From Duganella flavida (GTDB taxonomy: Bacteria > Pseudomonadota > Gammaproteobacteria > Burkholderiales > Burkholderiaceae_D): a DNA stretch of 64,000 bases. The notes under the pieces are model-generated. The model saw only the letters and a program-made list of their open reading frames with translations. It had not been told where the DNA came from and ran no database searches. Positions within the stretch are counted from its first letter, which is position 1. Each line of letters starts with the position of its first letter. Positions 7,061 through 16,418 of this stretch are shown one piece after another. The DNA lies in the NCBI RefSeq assembly GCF_009857445.1, contig NZ_WWCN01000002.1, positions 248,001 to 312,000 on the forward strand, in the 5' to 3' direction. The position numbers and the translations under genes were made by a program.

Positions 7061-8764
7061 TTATTTCGCCGCTTTGGCTGCTTCCGCGTTCTTGCGGATA
7101 GTCTCCAGCGTCGCGCCCGGCGTGATCAGATTGCCGTCGTAACGCAGTTCGATCAGCGCCGGCAGATTCTTCTCACGCGTGTAAGCCAGCGCGCGCTCCA
7201 GTGCCGGCGCGAATTCCTCGGTCTTGGTCACCACCTCGCCGCTACCGCTGTAGGCCACCGACAGTGCCGCAAAATCAGGATTGTGCAGCGTGGTGCCGGA
7301 CACGCGGCCCGGATAGTCGCGCTCCTGGTGCATGCGGATGGTGCCGAACATGGCGTTGTTGAACACGATGATGACCACGCCCGCCTGGTACTGCACTGCC
7401 GTTGCCAGCTCCTGGCCGTTCATCATGTACTCGCCGTCGCCAGCGAAGGTAATCACGGTGCGCTCAGGCGCGATGATTTTGGCCGCCACGCCGGCCGGCA
7501 CGCTGTAGCCCATTGCACCGCTGGTCGGCGCCAGCTGCGTGCGCATGCCGCCGTAGCTGTGGAAGCGATGCGCCCAGGTGGCGTAGTTGCCGGCGCCGTT
7601 GGTGATGATGGTGTCGTGCGGCGCCAGCTTTTCAATTTGCTGCACCACTTGCCACAGGTCGAGCGGCGCCTTGCCGTCTTTGAAGATGGCTGGCTGCTGC
7701 TTCCATGCCGCGTAGTCCGCGCGCGCTTCCGCCACGCTGCCGGCCCACGCCGCCGCGTCGACCGGCTGCATGGCCGCCAGCATGGCCGCCACTTGCGGCA
7801 TACCGCTGTTGATCATCAACTCAGCCTGATAAACGCTGCCCAGTTCCTCTGCATCCGCGTGCACATGGATCAGGCGCTGGGCTGGCACCGGGGAGGCTAG
7901 CAGCGAATAGCCGCTGGTGGTCATCTCGCCGAGACGTGGACCGATGGCCAAAATCACATCCGCCTCGCGCACTCGTGCCGCCAGCTTCGGATTGATGCCG
8001 ATACCGACATCGCCGATGTAGTGAGGGTGGTCGTTGTCCAGCAAATCCTGGAAGCGGAAGGCGCACGATACTGGCAGCTGATTGGCTTCGGCAAAGCGCT
8101 GGATATCGGCGCAAGCTTGCTCATCCCAGCCGCCACCGCCCAGCAGTACCAGCGGCTTCTTGGCCGAGGCCAGCATGCTGCGCACGGTGTCGATTTGCGC
8201 AGCCGACGGCGAGGCTTGCACCGGCTGGTAGCTGCGGGTATCGGCCACGCTGGCCTTGGTGGTTAGCATATCCTCCGGCAGCGCCAGCACCACCGGGCCA
8301 GGACGGCCGCTGGTAGCGATCTGGAAGGCGCGCGCGATGTATTCCGGCATGCGGTCGGCGCGGTCGATCTGTGTCACCCACTTGGCCATCTGGCCGTACA
8401 TGCGGCGGTAGTCGACTTCCTGGAAGGCTTCACGGTCGATAAAGTCGCTGCCGACCTGGCCGATGAACAGAATCATCGGGGTCGAATCCTGGAACGCTGT
8501 GTGCACACCGATCGAGGCATTGGTCGCGCCCGGGCCACGGGTGACGAAGCAGATGCCCGGCTTGCCGGTCATTTTGCCGTAGGCGTCAGCCATGAACGCG
8601 GCGCCGCCTTCCTGGCGGTTGATGATGAAGCGGATATCGGAATCATGCAGGGCGTCGAGCACGTCCAGATAGCTTTCGCCGGGTACGCCGAAAGCGGTGT
8701 CTACGCCGTGGATCTTCAGGGCATCGACCAAAATCTGGCCGCCGGTGCGGGATGGTTGCGTCAT
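7061..8764 (-). CDS. Thiamine-diphosphate-dependent enzyme, acetolactate synthase large-subunit-like
   Basis: A 567-residue protein with the three-domain ThDP fold: Pyr domain (about 5-170), central Rossmann domain (about 195-330) and PP domain (about 375-550). The activating glutamate sits in NRQEGGAAFMADAYGK. The ThDP/Mg motif runs from GDGEYMMNGQEL to the downstream NNAMFGTIRMHQ. It resembles IlvB-like enzymes that decarboxylate pyruvate or other 2-oxo acids. No ilvH/ilvN small subunit or ilvC is adjacent, so an anabolic acetolactate synthase is not certain; glyoxylate carboligase- or oxalyl/benzoylformate-type activities remain possible. I chose the ATG at 8764, with GAGG nine bases upstream, over a longer frame to 8794. 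It is a single gene, convergent with the exported protein. Confidence 0.8.
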   Translation of the reverse strand: MTQPSRTGGQILVDALKIHGVDTAFGVPGESYLDVLDALHDSDIRFIINRQEGGAAFMADAYGKMTGKPGICFVTRGPGATNASIGVHTAFQDSTPMILFIGQVGSDFIDREAFQEVDYRRMYGQMAKWVTQIDRADRMPEYIARAFQIATSGRPGPVVLALPEDMLTTKASVADTRSYQPVQASPSAAQIDTVRSMLASAKKPLVLLGGGGWDEQACADIQRFAEANQLPVSCAFRFQDLLDNDHPHYIGDVGIGINPKLAARVREADVILAIGPRLGEMTTSGYSLLASPVPAQRLIHVHADAEELGSVYQAELMINSGMPQVAAMLAAMQPVDAAAWAGSVAEARADYAAWKQQPAIFKDGKAPLDLWQVVQQIEKLAPHDTIITNGAGNYATWAHRFHSYGGMRTQLAPTSGAMGYSVPAGVAAKIIAPERTVITFAGDGEYMMNGQELATAVQYQAGVVIIVFNNAMFGTIRMHQERDYPGRVSGTTLHNPDFAALSVAYSGSGEVVTKTEEFAPALERALAYTREKNLPALIELRYDGNLITPGATLETIRKNAEAAKAAK

Positions 8765-8845
8765 TATTGTGAGCCTCGTGGGTGAATTATCCAAGCATTC
8801 TACGGGGGCGGCGAAAGGGCGGCTTTTGGAATGGCGACACCAAAT

Positions 8846-8875
8846 TTCAGATTTGTCGGGGCAGGCTGGTACAAT
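8846..8875 (+). promoter_or_regulatory. Promoter of rnpB
   Basis: TTCAGA (8846-8851), 18 nt, TACAAT (8870-8875). The -10 lies seven bases before the first P1 nucleotides of RNase P RNA, consistent with the expected 5' end near 8882. The -35 is weak. Confidence 0.6.
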
Positions 8876-8881
8876 AGCGGC

Positions 8882-9238
8882 TGATGCAAGCCAGACAGCC
8901 GCTGGTCAGCGCGTAATGCCTGACGGGAGGAAGGTCCGGACTCCATAGAGCGGGGTGACGGTTAACGGCCGTCCGTCGAAAGTCCTACTCCAGCGTACTT
9001 GTACGCTGGAGGGGGATATAAGGCGAGGAATAGGGCCACAGAGACGAGCGTATTAAGTTACGGTGAAACGCGGTAACCTCCACCTGGTGCAATTCCAAAT
9101 AGGCACGCGATGATGTTGCTCGCGGAGCGTGCGGGTAGGAAGCTTGAGCGCTGGAGCAATCCAGCGCCTAGAGGAATGGCTGTCATAGCACAGGTTCGCC
9201 TGTGCCGTAACAAAATCCGGCCTATCGGCTTGCTTCAA
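8882..9238 (+). ncRNA. rnpB: RNase P RNA, bacterial class A
   Basis: The catalytic RNA that trims tRNA 5' leaders. The conserved 5' core GGAGGAAGGTCCGGACTCC begins near 8926, and the distal core GGTGAAACGCGGTAACCTCC lies near 9061. The 3' core ACAAAATCCGG is followed by the end of P1. P1 closes by pairing GCAAGCC (8886-8892) with GGCTTGC (9227-9233). A perfect hairpin, CTCCAGCGTAC/GTACGCTGGAG near 8990-9012, is one of the variable helices. The length of about 355 nt is normal. The ends are approximate. No terminator is visible before glpK begins at 9252. Confidence 0.93.
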
Positions 9239-9251
9239 CTAATTCTACGAG

Positions 9252-10736
9252 ATGAAAAAATTCATACTCGCGCTGGACCAGGGGACGACCAGTTCGCGCG
9301 CCATCCTGTTTGACCATCAGGGGCAGATCTGCGGCAGCGCGGCGCAGGAGTTCCCCCAGCATTTCCCCCATCCCGGCTGGGTCGAGCACGACCCGATGGA
9401 TATCTGGCACAGCCAGCTCAACGTCGCTCGCAAGGTGCTGGCTGATAATCACGTCGATCCGCACAATGTGCTGGCCATTGGCGTGACCAACCAGCGCGAG
9501 ACTACCGTCGTTTGGGACCGCAAGACCGGCGAGCCGATCGCGCCTGCCATCGTCTGGCAGGACCGCCGCACCGCCGACTTATGTGACGCCTTGCGCGCCG
9601 ACGGCAAAGCCAAAAAAATTACCGACATCTCCGGACTGGAACTGGATGCCTATTTTTCCGCCACCAAGCTGAAATGGCTGCTCGATCACGTGCCGGGCGC
9701 GCGCGCGCGGGCAGAGCAGGGCGGGCTGGCATTCGGCACGGTCGATAGCTGGCTGGTGTACAAGCTGACTGGCCAGCACGTGACCGACGTCAGCAACGCG
9801 GCACGCACCATGCTGTTCAACATCCACCTGATGCGCTGGGACTACGACCTGCTGCACCTGTTCGGCATTCCGGAAGCGATGCTGCCGCAGATCGTGTCGT
9901 CGAGCGAGGAGGTGGGCAACACGCACCACAGCCTGTTCGGTACGGCGATTCCGGTGGCCGGCATTGCGGGCGACCAGCAGGCCGCCACCTTCGGCCAGGC
10001 TTGTCACAAGCCAGGCATGGTCAAGAACACGTATGGCACCGGCTGCTTCATGTTGATGCATCTGGGGCGCCACCCAGTGGCCTCGCATAACCGCTTGCTG
10101 ACCACGGTGGGCTGGCGCGTTGATGGCGAGACGGATTATCTGCTGGAAGGCAGCGTCTTCATGGGCGGTGCGACGGTGCAGTGGCTGCGTGATGGTCTCG
10201 GCATCATCAAGTCATCGGCCGAAGTGGAAGCCTTGGCGGCCAGCGTGCCGGATAGCGATGGCGTGTTCATGGTGCCGGCGTTTGTCGGCCTCGGCGCACC
10301 GCACTGGGATGCATACGCACGTGGCTCGCTGTTCGGCCTGAGCCGGGGCAGCACCCGCGCCCACATCGCCCGTGCCGCGCTGGAGGCCATCGCCTATCAA
10401 AGCGCCGAGCTGATGGCGGCGATGCAGAAAGACGCGTCCATGCCCTTGGTCGAAGTCCGCGCCGACGGCGGCGCCGCCCGCAATGACCTGCTGATGCAAT
10501 TCCAGGCCGACCTGCTGGGCGTGCCAGTCGTCCGTCCCAAAGTCACCGAAACGACGGCGCTGGGCGCCGCCTACCTGGCCGGCATGGCCGTCGGCTTCTG
10601 GGAAACGCAAGAAGAAATCGCCGCCCAGTGGGCTAGCGAACGCCGCTTCGAACCCTCAATGAGCGCCGACCGCCGCGCCGAACTCCTCGCTAAATGGTCC
10701 CGTGCCGTAGATCGCACGCGCGGCTGGGAGATTTAA
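9252..10736 (+). CDS. glpK: Glycerol kinase GlpK
   Basis: A 494-residue FGGY-family kinase that phosphorylates glycerol to sn-glycerol 3-phosphate. It has the N-terminal ATPase motif [16 protein letters not shown], the glycerol-contact segment [16 protein letters not shown], the WQDRRT motif and the C-terminal FGGY signature region ([18 protein letters not shown]). The length matches E. coli GlpK (502). The ATG follows the end of rnpB by about 14 nt, with no terminator between and only a poor ribosome-binding site (ACGAG). Expression may therefore depend partly on read-through from rnpB. glpF, glpD and glpR are not adjacent. A 29-bp palindrome starts directly after the TAA. Confidence 0.96.
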   Translation: MKKFILALDQGTTSSRAILFDHQGQICGSAAQEFPQHFPHPGWVEHDPMDIWHSQLNVARKVLADNHVDPHNVLAIGVTNQRETTVVWDRKTGEPIAPAIVWQDRRTADLCDALRADGKAKKITDISGLELDAYFSATKLKWLLDHVPGARARAEQGGLAFGTVDSWLVYKLTGQHVTDVSNAARTMLFNIHLMRWDYDLLHLFGIPEAMLPQIVSSSEEVGNTHHSLFGTAIPVAGIAGDQQAATFGQACHKPGMVKNTYGTGCFMLMHLGRHPVASHNRLLTTVGWRVDGETDYLLEGSVFMGGATVQWLRDGLGIIKSSAEVEALAASVPDSDGVFMVPAFVGLGAPHWDAYARGSLFGLSRGSTRAHIARAALEAIAYQSAELMAAMQKDASMPLVEVRADGGAARNDLLMQFQADLLGVPVVRPKVTETTALGAAYLAGMAVGFWETQEEIAAQWASERRFEPSMSADRRAELLAKWSRAVDRTRGWEI

Positions 10737-10826
10737 TCCGGGGTCAGGTCCTCCATTTCTACACGGTCTGCTCCGTAGCAAACGCTAAGGCCGGGCTCGT
10801 GTAGAAATGGAGGACCTGACCCCGGA
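10737..10826. repeat. 29-bp perfect inverted repeat directly after glpK (REP-like hairpin element)
   Basis: The left arm (10737-10765) begins TCCGGGGTCAGGTC and the right arm (10798-10826) is its exact complement, with a 32-nt loop. The element begins at the first base after the glpK stop codon. TTTTGGTTTTT follows the right arm, so it could act as glpK's terminator. A second palindrome with related ends sits at 52518-52689. The GGGGTCAG tips resemble palindromes that I recall flanking REP-associated tyrosine transposases in betaproteobacteria; that link is inference. Confidence 0.9.
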
Positions 10827-11264
10827 TTTTGGTTTTTGGAAGGCGTATAATGGCGCTAATGCGGTGTAAAATTTGTATAGACAAGTTGCGCTGCCGCTGT
10901 TGTTGTGAAGTAAATGTTGAAGTTCGTTGTGCTTGTTTTGTGAAAGTTCCTCATTCCTCCTGAGCGCGCTTCTGGCGCGCCATACTGGCGTTTTCCCTCT
11001 CCAATACCTGCGTTTTCCACTCTCATCCCCCTGTTGCCGATTTGATACTGCAATGTTGGCTGTTTGCAACTTTATGCTTTTAATTCAATTTTTTTATATA
11101 AGCATTTTCAATTCGAAACACATGGGTACAACTGAGGTGACACATTCACAACCTTTCATAAGTACTTAATTTATTGAGTTATTTTATTTCTAGCTGGCTT
11201 CAAGGAATCGCGCTAAGTCCTTAATTTCATTACTAAAATCCCCGTTTCGATTGGCTGAAAGCGC
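10827..11264. other. AT-rich spacer between the glpK palindrome and the mraZ promoter
   Basis: About 440 bp with no supported gene. It contains a lone TATAAT (10846-10851) without a matching -35 and a partial dyad TTGTATAGACAA (10873-10884). The right half is unusually AT-rich for this genome, which is common upstream of strong promoters. I see no RNA gene here. Confidence 0.5.
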
Positions 11265-11293
11265 TTGACCACTATTCTTGCATCCTCTAAAGT
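11265..11293 (+). promoter_or_regulatory. Promoter of the dcw cluster (mraZ promoter)
   Basis: TTGACC (11265-11270), 17 nt, TAAAGT (11288-11293). Transcription would begin near 11300, leaving a leader of about 120 nt. The -10 overlaps the first MraZ-type box, which fits direct autorepression. Confidence 0.65.
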
Positions 11294-11326
11294 GGGCATC
11301 TGTGTGAAAAAGTGTCTTTTTGTGGG
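11292..11326 (+). promoter_or_regulatory. Array of four MraZ-type operator boxes
   Basis: GTGGG (11292), GTGTG (11302), GTGTC (11312) and GTGGG (11322) recur at exactly 10-bp intervals. MraZ in other bacteria binds tandem TGGG-type boxes separated by 5 bp upstream of its own gene, and this array has that spacing. The outer boxes are canonical and the inner two degenerate. It overlaps the -10 and the start-site region, so bound MraZ should repress the whole cluster. Confidence 0.75.
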
Positions 11327-11418
11327 AGATTTTGCCTGACTTAGCGGACAGGGAAGATCCAAACCAACAGGCCAGTTTTTTATGCTCCGCTAACCAACAG
11401 AGGTAAAAAGGTAATCAC

Positions 11419-11847
11419 GTGTTTCAAGGCGCGTCCGCAATCAGTCTCGATGCCAAAGGCAGGATGTCTATCCCTGCCAAGCACCGTGACGCGCTCTCGA
11501 TCCAATGCGAAGGCCGCCTCACCCTGACGCGCCATCCCGACGGCTGCGTCATGCTGTTCCCCCGTCCTGTGTGGGAACAACACCGTCAACAGATCTCCGC
11601 ATGGCCCATGCAAGCGCGCGCCTGGCAGCGTATTTTCCTGGGTTACGCTACCGACGTGGAAATGGACACCGCCGGCCGCATCCTCATATCGCCTGAACTC
11701 CGCGCCGCTGTCGGCCTGGACAAAGAGGTCATGATGATGGGCATGGGCTCGCACTTCGAGATCTGGGACGCCGCCAAGATGGCGGAAAAAGAGCTGCAGG
11801 CTATGGAAGCCGGCACCCCCGATGTACTCGCTAATTTCTCTTTCTAA
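11419..11847 (+). CDS. mraZ: Transcriptional regulator MraZ
   Basis: A 142-residue protein with two SpoVT/AbrB-like swapped-hairpin domains. [16 protein letters not shown] (about 11-26) and the matching [17 protein letters not shown] (about 84-100) are the two paralogous half-motifs. The start is GTG at 11419 with AAGGT upstream, giving [15 protein letters not shown], the usual family beginning. MraZ forms a ring that binds tandem boxes and represses the mra/dcw promoter; four such boxes lie at 11292-11326. It is the first gene of the division and cell-wall cluster, 11 bp before rsmH. Confidence 0.96.
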   Translation: MFQGASAISLDAKGRMSIPAKHRDALSIQCEGRLTLTRHPDGCVMLFPRPVWEQHRQQISAWPMQARAWQRIFLGYATDVEMDTAGRILISPELRAAVGLDKEVMMMGMGSHFEIWDAAKMAEKELQAMEAGTPDVLANFSF

Positions 11848-11858
11848 GGCCCTGTCAC

Positions 11859-12821
11859 ATGACCACGACAACGGTGCCTGAATTCCAGCATCGCACGGTG
11901 CTGCTAGACGAAGCAGTCGATGCGCTGGCGCTGGATGGCGCGCGCGCCGGCGGCGTCTTCGTCGACGGCACGTTTGGCCGCGGCGGCCACTCGCGCCTGA
12001 TCCTTTCGAAACTGGGCGCCAATGCGCGCCTGATCGCGTTCGACAAAGATCCGCAAGCCATCGCCACCGCCGAACAAATCAAGGACCCGCGCTTCACCAT
12101 CGTTCACGACAGTTTCGCCACCATGCGCGAAGCCCTGGCGGAACGCGGCATCAATAAAGTCGACGGCATCCTGCTCGACCTCGGCATCTCATCGCCGCAA
12201 GTGGACGACGCCGCGCGCGGCTTCAGCTTCCGTAACGATGGCCCGTTGGACATGCGCATGGATACCACGCGCGGCATGTCGGCGGCGGAGTGGCTCGCCA
12301 CTGAAACCGCAGAGACACTGGAAAAGGTGATAAAGGAATATGGGGAAGAACGGTTTGCTTTTCAGATTGCAAAGGCGATTGTTGCTCGCCGGGCAGTCGA
12401 ACCAATTTCAACCACACGACAGCTTGCCGGCATCGTGGCAGGCGCGGTCAAGACTCGGGAAAAGGGCAAGGATCCGGCAACCCGCACATTTCAGGCTATC
12501 CGGATTTTCATCAATAAAGAGCTTGAAGACCTTGAGATCGGTCTGAACCGCGCTTACGAATGCCTGGCGCCGGGTGCGATCATGGCCATCATCAGCTTCC
12601 ACTCGCTGGAAGACCGCATGGTGAAGCGCTTCTTCGCGTCCAAGGCCAACGTCGAGCAGCCGGACCGCCGCCTGCCGATCCGCGCGGTGGACCTGCCGCA
12701 GCCGGAACTCAAGCTGCTGTCCAAGATGAAGCCATCCGAGAAAGAAGTCGATGAGAATCCGCGCGCCCGTTCGGCGGTGATGCGCGTCTCCCGCCGCCTC
12801 CCAATTCCGGAGGGCGCATGA
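11859..12821 (+). CDS. rsmH: 16S rRNA (cytosine1402-N4)-methyltransferase RsmH
   Basis: A 320-residue SAM-dependent methyltransferase acting on C1402 in the ribosomal decoding centre. It has the SAM motif [16 protein letters not shown] (about 33-48), [14 protein letters not shown] and the C-terminal [13 protein letters not shown]. The stop overlaps the ftsL ATG (ATGA). Codon use is odd: from about 12310 to 12550 the gene uses ATA, GGG, CGA, CGG, ACA and CTT codons and TTT for Phe, while both flanks use the GC-ending codons typical of the cluster. The encoded protein is uninterrupted and looks functional, so this suggests a recombined segment and not decay. Confidence 0.96.
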   Translation: MTTTTVPEFQHRTVLLDEAVDALALDGARAGGVFVDGTFGRGGHSRLILSKLGANARLIAFDKDPQAIATAEQIKDPRFTIVHDSFATMREALAERGINKVDGILLDLGISSPQVDDAARGFSFRNDGPLDMRMDTTRGMSAAEWLATETAETLEKVIKEYGEERFAFQIAKAIVARRAVEPISTTRQLAGIVAGAVKTREKGKDPATRTFQAIRIFINKELEDLEIGLNRAYECLAPGAIMAIISFHSLEDRMVKRFFASKANVEQPDRRLPIRAVDLPQPELKLLSKMKPSEKEVDENPRARSAVMRVSRRLPIPEGA

Positions 12822-13093
12822 GCGGCAAGATCAATCTCGTGCTGACGATCTTGCTGGTCGCTTGCGGCCTGTCGCTGGTGAACGCCCAATATCAAGCACG
12901 CCATTTGTTCATCGAACTGGAACGCACCCAATCGCAGGCGCGCCAGCTGGATATCGAATGGGCGCAGCTGCAGCTGGATCAATCCACGCTGGGCAAACAC
13001 GCGCGTATCGAAGACATCGCCCGCCGTGAATTGAATATGACGCCGCTGACCGCAGCGCGCACGCAGTACCTGACGCCGGAGGCCTCCAAATGA
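12818..13093 (+). CDS. ftsL: Cell division protein FtsL
   Basis: A 91-residue bitopic membrane protein with a short cytoplasmic tail, one membrane helix (about residues 5-24, [20 protein letters not shown]) and a periplasmic coiled coil (about 30-65, heptad-like [19 protein letters not shown]). FtsL with FtsB and FtsQ activates the FtsWI septal synthase. The ATG overlaps the rsmH stop and its own stop overlaps the ftsI ATG, so all three are translationally coupled. Size and position are typical of the family. Confidence 0.93.
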   Translation: MSGKINLVLTILLVACGLSLVNAQYQARHLFIELERTQSQARQLDIEWAQLQLDQSTLGKHARIEDIARRELNMTPLTAARTQYLTPEASK

Positions 13094-14865
13094 GCCGCGG
13101 CAGCAATGTGAACACCTCGCGCGTGGCCGCCGCCAAAGGCGTGGCCTTCTCCAAGAGCCCAGTATTGGCAGTCCGTCTGCCAACTTGGCGCTCGCGCGTT
13201 GTGCTGTTCGTATTGTTTGCCGCATTCGCCGCACTGGCTGGCCGTGCTCTGTGGCTGCAAGGCTTGTCGACCCAGTTCCTGCAAAAGCAGGGCGAGATCC
13301 GCTACGCGCGCACGCTGGAACTGCCAGCTACGCGCGGCAAGATCACCGACCGCGATGGCCAGGTGCTGGCATCGTCCGTACCGGTTAAAGCCATCTGGGC
13401 GATCCCTGACGACGTGCAGGAAGCCGCCCCGGCGAAACTGAAACAGCTGGCCAAACTGCTCGATATGAGTGACGCCGAGCTGCAAAAGAAACTGGACTCT
13501 GATCGCAGCTTCGTCTACCTGAAACGCCAGGTGGAGCAGGACGTGGCAGACCAGATCACCAAGCTGGGTATCGAAGGCATCCAGACCCGCAAAGAATACA
13601 AGCGCTTCTACCCGCAAGGCGAAGTGACGACCCACGTTGTCGGCTTCACCAACGTGGAAGACCAGGGCCAGGAATCGATGGAACTGGCGCAACAAAAAAC
13701 GCTGCAAGGCATTACCGGCAGCCGCCGCGTGATCAAGGACCGTCTGGGCCGCATCGTTGAAGATATCGAATCGGTGCGCGAGCCGCACGACGGCAAGGAC
13801 CTCATGCTGTCGATCGACAGCAAAATTCAGTACATCGCTTTCACCCAGGTGAAAGACGCGGTGGAGAAGTTCCACGCCAAGGCTGGTGCAGCAGTGGTGC
13901 TGGACGTGCACACCGGCGAAGTGCTGGCGCTGGCCAACTGGCCGACCTACAACCCGAACGACCGCTCCAAGCTGACCGGCGAACAGCTGCGCAACCGCGT
14001 GATGACCGACACCTTCGAGCCGGGTTCCTCGCTCAAGCCGTTCACCGTGGGCCTGGCGCTGGACGAAGGCCGTGTCAAGCCGCACACCATGTTCGATACC
14101 GGTAACGGCTCGTTTGTCATTGCCGATCGCGTGATCCACGATACGCATCCGCACTACCTGATCGACGTGCAGACCATCATCCAGAAATCGTCCAACATCG
14201 GCACCTCCAAAATCGCGCTGGGCATGCCGGCCGAAGATATGTGGGAGATGTTCACCAAAGTCGGCTTCGGCCAGCAGCCAAAATGGGGCTTCCCCGGCGC
14301 GGTGGCCGGCCGCGTGCGTCCTTATAAATCCTGGCGTCCTATCGAGCAGGCAAATATGAGCTTCGGCCAGGGTATCTCGGTTTCACTGATCCAGCTGGCG
14401 CGTTCCTACATGATCTTCGCCCGCGACGGCGACATCATTCCGCTGTCGTTCCAGAAGCTGCATGAAGCGCCACACGGCACCCAAGTGGTAAGCGCCAAGA
14501 CCGCTGCTGAAATGCGCGAGATGCTGGAGATGGTAACGCAGCCGGGCGGCTCCGCCGTCAAGGCGCAGGTGCCGGGCTACCGCGTTGGCGGCAAGACTGG
14601 TACGGCGCAGAAGTTCCTCAACGGCCGCTACTCGCAGACCAAATATATCGGTAACTTCGTCGGTATGGCGCCGATGTCGGACCCACGTTTCATCATCGCC
14701 GTCATGATCGACGAACCGGGTGGCCCGGTGCACGTCGGCGGCGACGTGGCGGGCCCGGTGTTTTCGACCCTGGCAGCGCAGGCACTGCGCGCCAAGAACG
14801 TTGCGCCGGACTCGGACCTGACCCATATCATCATTCCTGAATCAGCAGCACAGGGGAACATGTGA
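13090..14865 (+). CDS. ftsI: Septal peptidoglycan transpeptidase FtsI (PBP3)
   Basis: A 591-residue class B penicillin-binding protein that cross-links septal murein with FtsW. It has one N-terminal membrane segment (about 36-58), a pedestal domain, then the transpeptidase domain. The active-site serine lies in PGSSLKPF (S-x-x-K), the second motif is S-S-N (QKSSNIGTS) and the third K-T-G-T (VGGKTGTAQKF). The ATG overlaps the ftsL stop, and its end overlaps the GTG start of murE. Length is normal; no missing catalytic residue was seen. Confidence 0.97.
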   Translation: MSRGSNVNTSRVAAAKGVAFSKSPVLAVRLPTWRSRVVLFVLFAAFAALAGRALWLQGLSTQFLQKQGEIRYARTLELPATRGKITDRDGQVLASSVPVKAIWAIPDDVQEAAPAKLKQLAKLLDMSDAELQKKLDSDRSFVYLKRQVEQDVADQITKLGIEGIQTRKEYKRFYPQGEVTTHVVGFTNVEDQGQESMELAQQKTLQGITGSRRVIKDRLGRIVEDIESVREPHDGKDLMLSIDSKIQYIAFTQVKDAVEKFHAKAGAAVVLDVHTGEVLALANWPTYNPNDRSKLTGEQLRNRVMTDTFEPGSSLKPFTVGLALDEGRVKPHTMFDTGNGSFVIADRVIHDTHPHYLIDVQTIIQKSSNIGTSKIALGMPAEDMWEMFTKVGFGQQPKWGFPGAVAGRVRPYKSWRPIEQANMSFGQGISVSLIQLARSYMIFARDGDIIPLSFQKLHEAPHGTQVVSAKTAAEMREMLEMVTQPGGSAVKAQVPGYRVGGKTGTAQKFLNGRYSQTKYIGNFVGMAPMSDPRFIIAVMIDEPGGPVHVGGDVAGPVFSTLAAQALRAKNVAPDSDLTHIIIPESAAQGNM

Positions 14866-16418
14866 CGACTTCTACTTTCGACCCGATAGCTATCGCGAAC
14901 GCGATCCGCAAGCTGGCGCCAACGGCGCACCTGGCCTCGGACTCGCGCCGCGTCAAGCTGGGCGATGTGTTCTTTGCTTATCCAGGCGACGCCGGTGATG
15001 GGCGCAGCTTCATCGAAAGCGCCATCGAGCAGGGCGCAGCGTTGATCGTGCTCGATCCTGCCGGCTTTACCTGGAACGACAAGTGGGCCGTGCCTTACCT
15101 GACGGTCGAAGGCCTGAAGGCCAACGCCGGCGCCATCGCGCATGTGTTTTACCAGCAGCCGGATGCGAACATGTTCACCGTCGGCGTGACCGGCACCAAC
15201 GGCAAGACCTCCAGCGCCGTATGGCTGGGCCAAGCCCTGTCGCGCGCCGGCGAACCGGCAGCGGTCATCGGTACGCTCGGCGTGGGCGTGTTCCGTCCGC
15301 GCGGCGAAGTGGAATATGACGTCACCGGCTACACCACGCCGGATGCAGTGCTGTTGGCGCGTAACCTCGCCGACCTGCGGAACCAGGGCGCGACTGCGCT
15401 GGCGATTGAAGTATCGTCCATCGGTCTAGTGCAAGGCCGCGTATCGGGCATGCACTTCGACGTGGCGCTGTTCACCAACCTGACCCGCGATCACCTTGAC
15501 TATCACGGCACGATGGAAGCCTACGAGGCGGCCAAGGTCATGCTGTTCGACTGGCCCGGCTTGAAAACTGCCGTCGTCAATCTGGACGATCCAGCAGGCC
15601 TGCGTTTGATCGCGCACCTGAAAGCAAAAGCGCCATTGGCCGGTAATATTCCGCTGATCGGCTACACGCTGCAAGACGGCGCTGCGCAGCCGGACATCGA
15701 CGGTGTGCTGATGCTGCGCGCCAGCCAACTGCGTGCAGGCCGCAGCGGCGGCACCGAATTCCATCTGGACTGCCCGCTGGGCGTAGCGCAAGTGCGCACG
15801 CATCTGGTGGGCGGCTTCAATATCAGCAATGCGCTGGGCGTGATGGGTGCGATGATCGCCAAAGGTCTCGGCCTGCGCGCCGCCATCGACGCAGCAGAAG
15901 CGCTGGAACCAGCGCCGGGCCGCATGCAGCAAGTTGGCGGCCACGAAGCGCCGCTGATCGTGATCGACTACGCGCACACGCCGGACGCGCTGGAGAAAAC
16001 CCTGGCTGCGCTGCGTCCAGTAGCCACCGATCGCGGCGGCCAGCTGTGGTGCGTGTTCGGCTGCGGCGGCGACCGCGATCCGGGCAAGCGTCCGCAGATG
16101 GGCAAGATCGCGCAGTCGGCTGATCATGTGCTGGTCACCAGCGACAATCCGCGCAGCGAAGAGCCTCACTCGATCATCGAACAGATTTTGGCCGGCATGG
16201 ACCAGAACAATCCGGCATCGACGGTGCAGGCGCTGGACGACCGCGCCGCCGCCATCCTGTCGGCGATCAAGCATGCAGGCAAGCCGGATGTGATCCTGCT
16301 GGCCGGTAAAGGCCATGAGCCGTATCAGGAAATCAAAGGCAAGAAACTGCCATTCTCCGACGCCGATCACGCGCAACTGGCGCTGTCGGCACGTTTAACC
16401 ATGATGAGGACGAATTAA
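14862..16418 (+). CDS. murE: UDP-MurNAc-L-Ala-D-Glu:meso-diaminopimelate ligase MurE
   Basis: A 518-residue Mur ligase adding the third amino acid of the stem peptide. The ATP motif is GVTGTNGKTSSAVW (about 107-120). The substrate-specificity motif DNPRSEEP near the C-terminus marks the meso-diaminopimelate enzyme and not the lysine type. It starts at a GTG overlapping the ftsI stop (ATGTGA), so translation is probably coupled. The stop shares its last base with the murF ATG. It is slightly longer than E. coli MurE (495). Confidence 0.96.
   Translation: MTTSTFDPIAIANAIRKLAPTAHLASDSRRVKLGDVFFAYPGDAGDGRSFIESAIEQGAALIVLDPAGFTWNDKWAVPYLTVEGLKANAGAIAHVFYQQPDANMFTVGVTGTNGKTSSAVWLGQALSRAGEPAAVIGTLGVGVFRPRGEVEYDVTGYTTPDAVLLARNLADLRNQGATALAIEVSSIGLVQGRVSGMHFDVALFTNLTRDHLDYHGTMEAYEAAKVMLFDWPGLKTAVVNLDDPAGLRLIAHLKAKAPLAGNIPLIGYTLQDGAAQPDIDGVLMLRASQLRAGRSGGTEFHLDCPLGVAQVRTHLVGGFNISNALGVMGAMIAKGLGLRAAIDAAEALEPAPGRMQQVGGHEAPLIVIDYAHTPDALEKTLAALRPVATDRGGQLWCVFGCGGDRDPGKRPQMGKIAQSADHVLVTSDNPRSEEPHSIIEQILAGMDQNNPASTVQALDDRAAAILSAIKHAGKPDVILLAGKGHEPYQEIKGKKLPFSDADHAQLALSARLTMMRTN

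Noticed and set aside
10846..10884. TATAAT and the partial dyad TTGTATAGACAA after glpK
   Set aside because: No suitable -35 and no gene within reach. I considered a light-regulator operator because of the CarH-like gene but could not support it.
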